From positions 1 through 64,000 of the forward strand of contig NZ_WYET01000007.1 in NCBI RefSeq assembly GCF_013376415.1: a DNA stretch of 64,000 nt. The letters run 5' to 3'. Each line of letters begins with the position of its first letter. Within the stretch, counting starts at the first letter, position 1. Position numbers and translations under genes: made by a program. Below, in pieces: positions 15,135 through 23,549 of this stretch. The stretch comes from Flagellimonas chongwuensis. Lineage in GTDB: Bacteria; Bacteroidota; Bacteroidia; Flavobacteriales; Flavobacteriaceae. The notes under the pieces were generated by a model. That model was not told the DNA's origin, did not search any database, and saw nothing but the letters and a program-made list of their open reading frames with translations.

Positions 15135-17273
15135 TTAAAGGGCTTTTCCTTCGAGATCTAAAATGAAGGCATATTCCTTTGCTGTTTCCTTTAAGGCTTC
15201 AAATCTTCCAGAAGCTCCACCGTGTCCTGCATCCATATTGGTGTCCAAGAACAAAAGGTTATCCCCTGTTTTATACTCTCTTAATTTAGCTACCCACTTG
15301 GCTGGCTCCCAATATTGCACCTGGGAGTCGTGCAAGCCTGTGGATACATATAAATGTGGATAATTTTTGGCCTCTACATTGTCATATGGGGAGTAAGACT
15401 TAATGTAATCATAGTATTCCTTTTCGTTCGGATTGCCCCATTCATCATACTCACCTGTTGTCAACGGAATGGTATCATCCAGCATCGTTGTAACCACATC
15501 CACAAAGGGTACGGAAGCAATTACACCATGGTAGAGTTCAGGTTCCATATTAATGATGGCACCCATCAGCAATCCACCCGCGGAGCCTCCCATAGCGTAT
15601 AAATGCTCTGAACTGGTATATTTTTGGTCTATCAAAAACTTGGAAACATCAATAAAATCCGTAAAGGTGTTCTTTTTGTGCAACAATTTGCCATCTTCGT
15701 ACCAAGGTCTTCCCAAATATTCACCTCCTCTTATATGCGCTATGGCATAAATAAATCCTCTATCCAATAAACTCAATCGAATCGAAGAAAAATAAGGGTC
15801 AATGGTAGCACCATATGATCCATAGCCATATTGTAACAACGGACTGGTGCCATCCAATGGCGTATCTTTGTGATAGATTATGGAAATGGGAACTTTTTTT
15901 CCATCCCTTGCGGTGGCCCACAAACGCTCCGTTTTATAGTTATCTTGATTGAACTTACCGCCCAAAACTTCTTGTTGTTTCATAACAGTTTTGGTCTGCG
16001 TTTCCATATCAAAATCGATGATGGCATATGGCTCGCCCATTTCATTAAAATAATAACGCAGCACTTTGGTATCAAAATCCAAATTCACGGAAGGGCCGGC
16101 AACGTATGTCTCACTATCAAAAGGCAAATAATAACTATCCGAACCGTCCCATTTGGCAATCTTCATTTGGTTGAGGCCATTGTTGCGCTCGGTCACCACA
16201 TAGTAATCCCTAAAAATCTCAACATCCTCCAACAAAACATCCTCTTGGTGAGGGATAAACTCTTCCCAATGCTCAGATGATGTATTGTTCTCATCGGTTT
16301 TCATCAACTTAAAGTTGGTCGCCTTGTCCTTGTTGGTCAGTACGTAGAAGTCACCTTCAAAGTGGGAAATTGAATATTCAACTCCCTTTTCTCGTGGTGA
16401 AAATATTTTAAATTCCCCTTCGGGATCATCTGCATTCAAAATTCTGTATTCCGACGTCAATGTGCTCCCTGAACCGATTACAATATATTTTCTAGACTTG
16501 GTCTTGTACACAAACGTATTGTAGGTTGAATCCTTTTCATGAAAAACCACCTCGTCTTCATCGGAAGAAGTTCCCAATACGTGTTTGAAAATTCTATCGG
16601 AACGTAAGGTTACCGGGTCCTTTTTGGTATAAAAAAGGGTCTTGTTATCGTTGGCCCAAACAGAGCTTCCTGTTGTATTTTCAATGATATCAGGATAAAT
16701 CTCTCCTGATTCCAGGTTTTTTATCTGAATGTTGTACTGTCTTCTGGAAATTGTATCCGTCCCAAAAGCAGCCATAGCATTGTCCGGGCTAATGGAAACT
16801 CCTCGTAGATTGAAGTATTCATGGTCCTTGGCCATTTCGTTACAATCGAACAACAATTCCTCCTCTGCTTCCAAACTTTCCTTTTTTCTGGAATAAATGG
16901 GGTATTCTTTACCCTCTTCATATCGAGTAATGTACCAGTAGCCATCCAATTTATAAGGTACTGATGAGTCATCTTCCTTTATTCTACCCTTCATCTCCTT
17001 AAAAAGTTCCTCTTGGAATTTTTCGGTATGGGCAGTCATTTTTTGGAAATACTCGTTCTCTGCGTTCAAATAGTCAAGAACCTGTTGGTCTTCCCTATTG
17101 TTCATCCAATAGTAATCATCTATTCTAACATCTCCGTGCTTTTCGAGTTGGGTCGGATGTTTAGGGGCAACAGGGGGCGTAATGTTCATTGATTCGTCTT
17201 TGTTGTTTTTGCAAGCGGATGCAAAAATAAGGCATAATACCAGAAAAGGTATTGTTAGATAGGATTGTTTCAT
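15135..17273 (-). CDS. S9 family peptidase (oligopeptidase B type), lipoprotein
   Basis: A 712-residue prolyl-oligopeptidase-family serine peptidase. The N-terminus is a lipoprotein signal (F-A-S-A-C, C21). Residues about 35-440 form the seven-bladed propeller, starting with the H-P-T-Q-L-E-K-H-G-D-V-R-I-D-D-Y-Y-W-M region usual in oligopeptidase B. The C-terminal alpha/beta hydrolase carries the nucleophile in M-G-G-S-A-G-G and the histidine in D-A-G-H-G-G, with a catalytic aspartate expected between. It probably cleaves short peptides after basic residues in the periplasm. It is divergent from ybaB across a 121-base promoter gap. Confidence 0.93.
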   Translation of the reverse strand: MKQSYLTIPFLVLCLIFASACKNNKDESMNITPPVAPKHPTQLEKHGDVRIDDYYWMNNREDQQVLDYLNAENEYFQKMTAHTEKFQEELFKEMKGRIKEDDSSVPYKLDGYWYITRYEEGKEYPIYSRKKESLEAEEELLFDCNEMAKDHEYFNLRGVSISPDNAMAAFGTDTISRRQYNIQIKNLESGEIYPDIIENTTGSSVWANDNKTLFYTKKDPVTLRSDRIFKHVLGTSSDEDEVVFHEKDSTYNTFVYKTKSRKYIVIGSGSTLTSEYRILNADDPEGEFKIFSPREKGVEYSISHFEGDFYVLTNKDKATNFKLMKTDENNTSSEHWEEFIPHQEDVLLEDVEIFRDYYVVTERNNGLNQMKIAKWDGSDSYYLPFDSETYVAGPSVNLDFDTKVLRYYFNEMGEPYAIIDFDMETQTKTVMKQQEVLGGKFNQDNYKTERLWATARDGKKVPISIIYHKDTPLDGTSPLLQYGYGSYGATIDPYFSSIRLSLLDRGFIYAIAHIRGGEYLGRPWYEDGKLLHKKNTFTDFIDVSKFLIDQKYTSSEHLYAMGGSAGGLLMGAIINMEPELYHGVIASVPFVDVVTTMLDDTIPLTTGEYDEWGNPNEKEYYDYIKSYSPYDNVEAKNYPHLYVSTGLHDSQVQYWEPAKWVAKLREYKTGDNLLFLDTNMDAGHGGASGRFEALKETAKEYAFILDLEGKAL

Positions 17274-17297
17274 TGGTCAGTGTTTTCACCAATTTAC

Positions 17298-17305
17298 TAC
17301 TTTTG
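17298..17305 (+). promoter_or_regulatory. candidate -7 box TACTTTTG for the YbaB gene
   Basis: TACTTTTG matches TAnnTTTG and lies 89 bases upstream of the ATG at 17395 in the gap between the divergent S9 peptidase and YbaB genes. Confidence 0.4.
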
Positions 17306-17394
17306 AGCTTACATTGAACAAATAGTACAAGTTTGTATCTGATTTCATAATCCAGAACAAGCCAAAACCACAAATACTTTTAAAAATTAAAGAT

Positions 17395-17721
17395 ATGTTT
17401 GGAGATTTAATGGGCATGATGGGAAAAATAAAAGAGACCCAGAAGAAAGTAGAAGCTACAAAAGAACGATTGAACACCGTAATGATTGATGAGGCCTCAT
17501 CGGACGATTTGCTCAAAGTCACTTTAACGGCCAACCGTGAAATAAAATCCATTACAATAGATGATTCCCTTTTGGAAGACAAAGATCAATTAGAGGATTA
17601 TTTGGTGCTTACCTTGAACAAAGCCATAGAAAAGGCCACTAAAGTAAACGAAGCCGAGTTGGCGGCCGTGGCCAAAGAGGGCATGCCGAATATCCCCGGC
17701 ATGGATGCTTTTATGAAGTAA
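17395..17721 (+). CDS. YbaB/EbfC family nucleoid-associated protein
   Basis: A 108-residue DNA-binding protein of the YbaB/EbfC family. It opens with the [19 protein letters not shown] helix and has the [16 protein letters not shown] strand pair and a long helix [12 protein letters not shown], close to the usual length. The family forms tweezer-like dimers that bind DNA without strong specificity. In many bacteria it sits with dnaX and recR; here it stands alone. A hairpin at 17734-17771 separates it from the convergent threonine aldolase gene. Confidence 0.9.
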   Translation: MFGDLMGMMGKIKETQKKVEATKERLNTVMIDEASSDDLLKVTLTANREIKSITIDDSLLEDKDQLEDYLVLTLNKAIEKATKVNEAELAAVAKEGMPNIPGMDAFMK

Positions 17722-17733
17722 TGTATCAGGTTG

Positions 17734-17771
17734 AGCGCAGTCGAGACCTTTTACTACGTCTGGACTGCGCT
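17734..17771. terminator. inverted repeat between convergent genes, likely bidirectional terminator or dispersed palindrome
   Basis: AGCGCAGTC (17734-17742) and GACTGCGCT (17763-17771) are perfect complements, extended after one mismatch by AGAC/GTCT, with a 10-base loop. It fills the gap between ybaB (+) and threonine aldolase (-). The GAGCGCAGTCGA sequence resembles a palindrome I associate with intergenic regions of other Flavobacteriaceae, so it may be a dispersed element serving as terminator. Confidence 0.55.
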
Positions 17772-17786
17772 AGAAGTATCACATTC

Positions 17787-18812
17787 TTACCCTATACTTT
17801 TTAAAACCTTTAGGAAATGCTGGTGCATGGAGTCTGTATAATCTAAATGGGTTACAATGCGCAGTTTGCCCTGCCCCATACCTATGATAGAGACTTGATT
17901 TTTGGACAGTTGTTCCAAAAATGCTTCGGACGACATCTTAGCCTCGTTGATTTCAAATATGATGATGTTGGTCTCAATGGGTTCCACTTTTTTGATGAAA
18001 TCCAACGATTGAAGCACATCCCCTATTTGTTCAGCCTTTTGATGGTCTTCAGCTAATCGATTTACATTATTTTCCAAAGCATAGATTCCTGCTGCGGCCA
18101 AAAAACCGGATTGACGCATTCCTCCACCGAACACTTTTCGGATTCGTATGGCCTTATCTATATCGGCTTTGCTTCCCACTAAAACGGAACCTATGGGGCA
18201 TCCCATACCCTTGCTCAAACATACACTTATGGTATCGAACAACTTCCCGTATGTTTTTGGGTCTTCACCTTTTTTCACCAGAGCGTTCCAAAGTCGGGCA
18301 CCGTCCAAGTGATATTTTAGATTGTGGGCATCACAGACTTTTCGAATCTTTTTCAATTCCTCAAAATCCCAACAGGCACCACCACCTTTGTTCGTGGTGT
18401 TTTCTATACAGACCAATGTGGTCAAAGGACTGTGGTAAAAATCTGGTGGGTTTATGGAGGCTTCCACCTGTTCAGCGGTCATCATGCCACGGTTACCATC
18501 TACCAATCTACAGGAAACCCCACTATTAAAGCTCACTCCCCCACCCTCATAATTGTAGACATGGGCGTATTTATCACATATCAACTGGTCCCCGGGTTGG
18601 GTGTGGATTTTTATCGCCGTTTGATTGGTCATTGTACCGCTAGGAAAAAATAGTGCAGCTTCCATACCAAAGTACTCGGCCACTTTGGCTTCCAATTCAT
18701 TTACCGTAGGATCGTTTTTGAAAACATCGTCCCCTACTTTTGCATTCATCATGGCCTCCAACATCCCGGCCGAAGGTCTAGTGACCGTATCACTTATTAA
18801 GTTTATTTCCAT
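17787..18812 (-). CDS. ltaE: low-specificity L-threonine aldolase (beta-eliminating lyase family)
   Basis: A fold-type I PLP enzyme of about 341 residues that splits L-threonine or L-allo-threonine into glycine and acetaldehyde. Characteristic segments are the opening I-N-L-I-S-D-T-V-T-R-P, G-D-D-V-F-K-N-D-P-T-V-N-E-L-E, F-F-P-S-G-T-M-T-N-Q, H-L-D-G-A-R-L-W-N-A and the PLP lysine in S-V-C-L-S-K-G-M-G-C-P-I-G. The frame extends to a TTG at 18833 overlapping the upstream gene, but the ATG at 18812 is the natural start. It lies 8 bases after the protease gene, so the two are probably co-transcribed. Confidence 0.92.
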   Translation of the reverse strand: MEINLISDTVTRPSAGMLEAMMNAKVGDDVFKNDPTVNELEAKVAEYFGMEAALFFPSGTMTNQTAIKIHTQPGDQLICDKYAHVYNYEGGGVSFNSGVSCRLVDGNRGMMTAEQVEASINPPDFYHSPLTTLVCIENTTNKGGGACWDFEELKKIRKVCDAHNLKYHLDGARLWNALVKKGEDPKTYGKLFDTISVCLSKGMGCPIGSVLVGSKADIDKAIRIRKVFGGGMRQSGFLAAAGIYALENNVNRLAEDHQKAEQIGDVLQSLDFIKKVEPIETNIIIFEINEAKMSSEAFLEQLSKNQVSIIGMGQGKLRIVTHLDYTDSMHQHFLKVLKSIG

Positions 18813-18820
18813 ATAATAAT

Positions 18821-21223
18821 TTAGTCCATACAATCCATTCCGATGGGTGAACCATCTGGAATTGTAGAAACTGGAACAAGTTTGAATTCCGACGGCTTTT
18901 CCATAAACGCATCAATTCTTTTTACCATTTCAGCAGAGATTGTGTTTTTACCATCTGTCAACAATTGGGTTTTTAAATTATTGAGCACTTCATTGGCGAT
19001 GGCGTTCACTTGTGGATGCACATCATTATGGGCGGCAAGGTTCATGATATGGTAAAGCACTCTAAAGTTGATGGTGTTCTGAACCTCTTCCTCGTAATCA
19101 TCACGGTGGGAAAGATCAAAAGTACCTTTTATGGTTTCGTCCAAAACCTCTTTAAGCCCCATTTGATTTTTATCCAAACTTTTTTGCTGGATCAAACGGG
19201 AAGCTCGCTCAGGATGAAGCAATAGTTCCAAGGTCATATCAGCAGCGGTTTCAGCAACGGACAGCGCATCAAAACTTACGCCGGTCCTACCTTTGAAGGA
19301 TTCCCTTGAACGACCGAAACCAATAGCTCTTGGAGGAAAAAGATCTAGCTTTTCCTTAGGAACTGCAATAACTTCAGCATCCAATGTCTTCAAAATGGAT
19401 TCCATTGCCTTTTCTTGTACTGTTTCATTAACGGGTTTCACTGGTATTTGTCCGCCATCTTTTACAGCATAATTATAGTCCAATCCCCCGATAACCTTTG
19501 AAACTGCCTCGGTCTGATATCTATGGAAGAAATATATTGGTACAAAAACATCTTCCAAAACGGAATAGGCTTCACCTGTTCTTATATTGTCCACTGAAAA
19601 GTTCTTGATGGCCTTTTCACGGATCTCTAACATACTTTCCAATTCCTGGCTGGCGCTTTTACCGTTGTCCCATAAATGTGCCAGTGCATGTGCTCCTCCC
19701 TTTGGGCGCGCATCACTATCGGATATGTAGCGAAGACCATCGTCTTGGGCTTTCTTTAAAATAAAATTCAATGCTTCTTGTTCGTTTGTACCGCTTGGAA
19801 AATCCGAGTAGGCATAGGCGACAATAACCTTATCCCATTCTCCTATTCCTGTATCGTAAGCATTTTTAAAACTGATTTCACCTCCTTCCAACTCAAATTG
19901 CGGGTGTGGATAGTCCATAACCGAGGCTCTATCATTGGTGCTGGCTGCAAAGTTGTGGGTAAACCCTAACGTATGTCCTATTTCATGTGCAGAAAGTTGG
20001 CGTATTCTGGCCAAGGCCAGTTCCAACATGGGCTGGTAATTGTCGTCCCTTTCTTCGAAAGGTCGGTTCATTAAGGCCTGAGCTATCATAAAATCTTGAC
20101 GAATCCTCAAACTTCCCAAACTTACATGCCCTTTTAATATTTCTCCGGTCCGTGGATCCACAACACTGGCCCCGTAACTCCATCCCCGGGTCGAGCGATG
20201 CACCCATTGCACCACGTTATATCTGATGTCCAGTGGGTCTGCATCATCGGGCAGAATTTTCATTTGAAAGGCATTTTTGTAACCTGCTGCTTCAAAAGCT
20301 TGATTCCACCATTTTCCGCCGTCCATCAATGCAGAACGGATAGGTTCCGGAGTCCCATTGTCTAAATAATAGATGATTGGCTCTACTGCTTCACTTACTT
20401 CGGCATTAGGGTCTTTCTTTTGCAAACGATGTCTTCTGATAAATCGCTTTACCAATGATTCTTGCACAGGAGTGGCATAATCATAATAAGAGAATGGGTA
20501 TCCGCCACTTCGGGGGTCGTACAATCTCTTTTCATAATTTTCATCAGGTAGTTCAATCAGCGAATGATGCTGGGCTACGGTAACCAGGCTTGGCGTAGGG
20601 GTCACGGAACGAATCCAAGCTCCTTCCGGTTCTCCCTTAAAAGTTAGGGCAACATCAAACTCAACATTTTTAGGGAACGCCTTGGTACGGTCAAAGGCCC
20701 AAGCACTTTTTCCCTTATCCAAACTATACGAACCTTGCTTGGAACGTTTCAATCGGTTGGAAACTCCGTGGGCGTCTCGCATTAAAAAATCGGTAATATC
20801 TATCAAATAACTGCCTTTGGACTCCTCAACAATCTCAAAACCTTCCAAAATAGATTTTGCAAAGGCTTGCTCCACCGATTTACGTTCCAATTCGTTATCG
20901 GTTATGGCCCGATATTCCAAGTTGGGCTGAACCAATAACAGTTTTTTGCCCGCTTTGCGGAAGAACACCACTTGTTCGTTACCCAACTGTCCGCGGTCCA
21001 AGCCAATATCGTTGCTACCTATACCACTGCTCAACGAATAGACGTATAAAAAATCCTTTTCTAGATTATCTACTTGCAGGTAGATTTTATCAGTAGAATC
21101 ATCATAGAAAAAATTGAAATATCCACTGAATTTTTGAAAATCCTTGGTCTTTTCAAACGTTTGTGCTCCCAAAGAAAGGCAAGTAAAGTAAAATAAAGCG
21201 ATTAGAGTAGTTGTGTTCTTCAT
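18821..21223 (-). CDS. secreted zinc metalloprotease, met-zincin type (DUF5117/DUF5118 family)
   Basis: An 800-residue exported protein with a signal peptide (cleavage near L-S-L-G-A-Q, residue 21). The zinc site is H413-E-I-G-H417-T-L-G-F-T-H423, the extended HExxHxxGxxH motif of metzincins. Family members in Bacteroidota carry DUF5118 and DUF5117 domains N-terminal to the catalytic domain, matching residues about 25-370 here, and a C-terminal helical domain. It probably degrades proteins or peptides in the periplasm or at the surface. Threonine aldolase follows 8 bases downstream, with no functional link I can see. Confidence 0.9.
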   Translation of the reverse strand: MKNTTTLIALFYFTCLSLGAQTFEKTKDFQKFSGYFNFFYDDSTDKIYLQVDNLEKDFLYVYSLSSGIGSNDIGLDRGQLGNEQVVFFRKAGKKLLLVQPNLEYRAITDNELERKSVEQAFAKSILEGFEIVEESKGSYLIDITDFLMRDAHGVSNRLKRSKQGSYSLDKGKSAWAFDRTKAFPKNVEFDVALTFKGEPEGAWIRSVTPTPSLVTVAQHHSLIELPDENYEKRLYDPRSGGYPFSYYDYATPVQESLVKRFIRRHRLQKKDPNAEVSEAVEPIIYYLDNGTPEPIRSALMDGGKWWNQAFEAAGYKNAFQMKILPDDADPLDIRYNVVQWVHRSTRGWSYGASVVDPRTGEILKGHVSLGSLRIRQDFMIAQALMNRPFEERDDNYQPMLELALARIRQLSAHEIGHTLGFTHNFAASTNDRASVMDYPHPQFELEGGEISFKNAYDTGIGEWDKVIVAYAYSDFPSGTNEQEALNFILKKAQDDGLRYISDSDARPKGGAHALAHLWDNGKSASQELESMLEIREKAIKNFSVDNIRTGEAYSVLEDVFVPIYFFHRYQTEAVSKVIGGLDYNYAVKDGGQIPVKPVNETVQEKAMESILKTLDAEVIAVPKEKLDLFPPRAIGFGRSRESFKGRTGVSFDALSVAETAADMTLELLLHPERASRLIQQKSLDKNQMGLKEVLDETIKGTFDLSHRDDYEEEVQNTINFRVLYHIMNLAAHNDVHPQVNAIANEVLNNLKTQLLTDGKNTISAEMVKRIDAFMEKPSEFKLVPVSTIPDGSPIGMDCMD

Positions 21224-21446
21224 AATTTGGTTGAAATATTGCTTAAAAATATGGAAATCATTTTTAAAAAGCGTTCACATAAATCTTTAACTGACCGTAA
21301 AATAGAAATTGATAAAATTGAGTACAGAATTTTACATATTTCCATTTTAGTATCCATTGTTTACTGTTGAGATTTTAATTACAGTATTCCATATTCGGCA
21401 AGGTCATGTGAAGAAAGAAACTTATTTTTACCCCAAAATATATTAG

Positions 21447-22548
21447 ATGGTAACTACAGATCAGCAAAAAGATCTTATTGAGCGCCTTGGTGCGTTAAGG
21501 AGGTATCTTTGACATCGATGCCAAACTTATTGAAATAGAGAACGAGGAAGAGAAAACCCTTGCTCCGGGCTTTTGGGACAATCCACAAGAGGCCCAATTA
21601 CAGATGCAATCGATAAAATCCAAAAAGAAATGGGTGGAGGATTTTGAGGAAGCCAAAACTTTGGTAGGCGATCTTGAGGTTCTTATGGAATTTCAGCAGG
21701 CTGGTGAGGTATCCGAAGACGAAGTCACCAAACAGTTTGAAAAATCCATCTCGTCCATTGAAAAATTGGAGTTCCGGAATATGCTCTCCGATGAGGGCGA
21801 TGAGCTTACCGCAGTTCTTCAGATTACTGCTGGTGCGGGAGGTACGGAAAGTTGTGATTGGGCATCCATGCTTATGCGCATGTATATGATGTGGGCCGAA
21901 AAGAACGGTTACAAAATCAAAGAACTTAACTACCAAGATGGCGACGTTGCCGGTATAAAGACCGTAACCTTGGAAATTGAAGGAGAATATGCATTTGGTT
22001 GGCTCAAGGGCGAGAATGGTGTACACCGTCTGGTGCGCATCTCCCCCTTCGATAGCAATGCTAAAAGGCATACATCCTTTGCCTCGGTTTATGTATATCC
22101 ATTGGTGGACGATAGCATTGAAATCGAAGTGAACCCTTCAGAGATCGAGATAACCACAGCACGTTCCAGTGGAGCTGGTGGGCAAAACGTGAACAAGGTA
22201 GAAACCAAGGTACAATTGGTACACAAACCTACCGGCATCCAAATTTCATGCTCGGATTCTCGATCACAACACGATAACAGGGCCACGGCAATGAAAATGT
22301 TGAAATCGCAGTTGTACGAAATAGAGCTTCGCAAAAAACAAGAGGCCCGGGCCGAAATTGAATCATCCAAAATGAAGATTGAATGGGGATCCCAAATCCG
22401 TAACTATGTAATGCATCCTTACAAATTGGTGAAGGATGTACGGACAGGTGAGGAAACAGGAAATGTGGATGCCGTTATGGACGGTGATCTTGATGCATTT
22501 TTAAAGGCCTATTTAATGATGATGGGGCAGAAAGAAGAACAAGATTAA
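21447..22548 (+). CDS. prfB: peptide chain release factor 2 (RF2), with programmed +1 frameshift
   Basis: Translation starts at ATG 21447 and reads 21 codons ([10 protein letters not shown]) to CTT-TGA at 21507-21512. It must shift +1 there to continue as D-I-D-A-K-L-I-E to the stop at 22548, giving about 366 residues, the normal RF2 length. The shift site has the classic AGGAGG spur (21498-21503) three bases upstream of CTT TGA C. Domain signatures are the stop-codon-reading S-P-F tripeptide (R-I-S-P-F-D-S) and the catalytic G-A-G-G-Q-N-V-N-K loop. RF2 releases peptides at UGA and UAA. Low RF2 favours the shift, so the gene is autoregulated. Simple ORF calling would miss the first 50 or so residues. 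The ArsC-family gene follows after 9 bases. Confidence 0.96.
21498..21513 (+). promoter_or_regulatory. prfB programmed +1 frameshift site
   Basis: AGGAGG at 21498-21503, then TAT, then CTTTGAC at 21507-21513. The anti-SD-like spur, the slippery CTT and the in-frame TGA followed by C are the conserved RF2 recoding elements. Confidence 0.95.
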
Positions 22549-22557
22549 TAGATAATC

Positions 22558-22899
22558 ATGATTAAAATATACCATAATCCAAGATGTAGGAAATCTCGAG
22601 AGGGATTGGCCATCTTGGAAAAATCGGGAAAGGAATTTGAAGTTGTAAAATATTTGGATGACGTTCTTAGCAAAGAAGAACTTAAATCATTGATAGAGTA
22701 TTTAGGTATTGCCCCAATTGATTTGGTTCGGAAGACGGAAGCCATCTGGAAGGAAAAATTTAAAGGAAAACCCCTTACCGATGATGAAGTGATCGCAGCC
22801 ATGGCCGAAAACCCAAAATTGATAGAGCGCCCGATTGTGGTTAATGGAAAAAAAGCAGTTGTAGGAAGACCTCCCGAGAATATATCGGGTCTGCTATAA
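22558..22899 (+). CDS. ArsC family protein (arsenate reductase/Spx-like thioredoxin fold)
   Basis: A 113-residue thioredoxin-fold protein with the ArsC active-site cysteine C10 in H-N-P-R-C-R-K-S-R, followed by K-Y-L-D-D-V-L-S-K-E-E-L and the C-terminal R-P-I-V-V-N-G-K-K-A-V-V-G-R-P-P-E that carries the ArsC-conserved arginine. It could be a glutaredoxin-linked arsenate reductase. However, the C-R-K-S-R motif and lack of ars neighbours fit the YfgD-like branch, whose role is uncertain. It lies 9 bases downstream of prfB and is probably co-transcribed. Confidence 0.88.
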   Translation: MIKIYHNPRCRKSREGLAILEKSGKEFEVVKYLDDVLSKEELKSLIEYLGIAPIDLVRKTEAIWKEKFKGKPLTDDEVIAAMAENPKLIERPIVVNGKKAVVGRPPENISGLL

Positions 22900-22968
22900 T
22901 TCTGAGAACCAATTACATTTAACACAGGTTGGGCCGTAAAATCCGACCTAAATAGTATCTTTACCTTT

Positions 22969-23448
22969 ATGAAAAGTAAACAAACACTCTTCCTAATAAC
23001 CTTATTTATTGGCCTACTGGCCATGAACGATGTTGTCGCCCAATACGGCTACGGCTCCCCTTATGGTTATGGCAGATACGGGAGAGGACGAAGTTATGTC
23101 CCCCAAGCAGGCCCTGTTGAAAGTCAAAAAGAGGAGACTCCACCTACAGCCGAAGAACTTGTGGACGAACAAATGCCATCCATTACCGAGGCCATAGATT
23201 TAGATCCTTTTGAGCAGGCCGTTGTGCGGACCTCATTGGTCACATCAGTTCAACAACGAATAGAACTTCAAATTCTTGGTTTGGAACCCCTAAAGATGAA
23301 AGAAGAGGTCGAAAAAATAAAGCGGCGCCAAGATGCCGAACTAAAAGCAGGCCTTCCCGAAGACAAGTTTGAAGCCTTTATGGAACTACAAGAAAACCAA
23401 TTCAAGGCCAAGAAGAAAAAGAAAAAGAAGAAAAAGAACAAGGGTTAA
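22969..23448 (+). CDS. hypothetical secreted protein with Gly/Tyr-rich start and poly-lysine tail
   Basis: I do not recognise a named family. The 159-residue product has a signal peptide ending near V-V-A-Q, then a Gly/Tyr/Arg-rich stretch (Q-Y-G-Y-G-S-P-Y-G-Y-G-R), a helical region of about 80 residues (S-I-T-E-A-I-D-L-D-P-F-E-Q-A-V-V-R) and a C-terminal run of consecutive lysines ending N-K-G. The helical part resembles periplasmic helical bundle proteins of the Spy/CpxP sort in length and charge, but without a clear motif. A TATCTTTA box precedes it. The lysine tail is encoded by an A-rich AAG/AAA repeat that may be slippage-prone. Confidence 0.7.
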   Translation: MKSKQTLFLITLFIGLLAMNDVVAQYGYGSPYGYGRYGRGRSYVPQAGPVESQKEETPPTAEELVDEQMPSITEAIDLDPFEQAVVRTSLVTSVQQRIELQILGLEPLKMKEEVEKIKRRQDAELKAGLPEDKFEAFMELQENQFKAKKKKKKKKKNKG

Positions 23449-23549
23449 CAATTCTTTAAGGTCATTCGCAGGTTCAATTACGTTGTTGGGGGATTTATAT
23501 TTCGCATCCACTTTTTTTCCTTCAATTTTTGCAGCGTAAAAATCAAACT

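Noticed and set aside
21447..21512. prfB as a pseudogene broken by the in-frame TGA
   Set aside because: The stop lies in the conserved RF2 recoding context, and both sides join in the +1 frame into a full-length protein with intact SPF and GGQ motifs.
21598..22071. 157-codon minus-strand frame over prfB
   Set aside because: Antisense shadow of RF2; no family resemblance.
22545..23024. 159-codon minus-strand frame over the ArsC-family gene
   Set aside because: It spans an entire conserved + strand gene and the following promoter, with no coding character.
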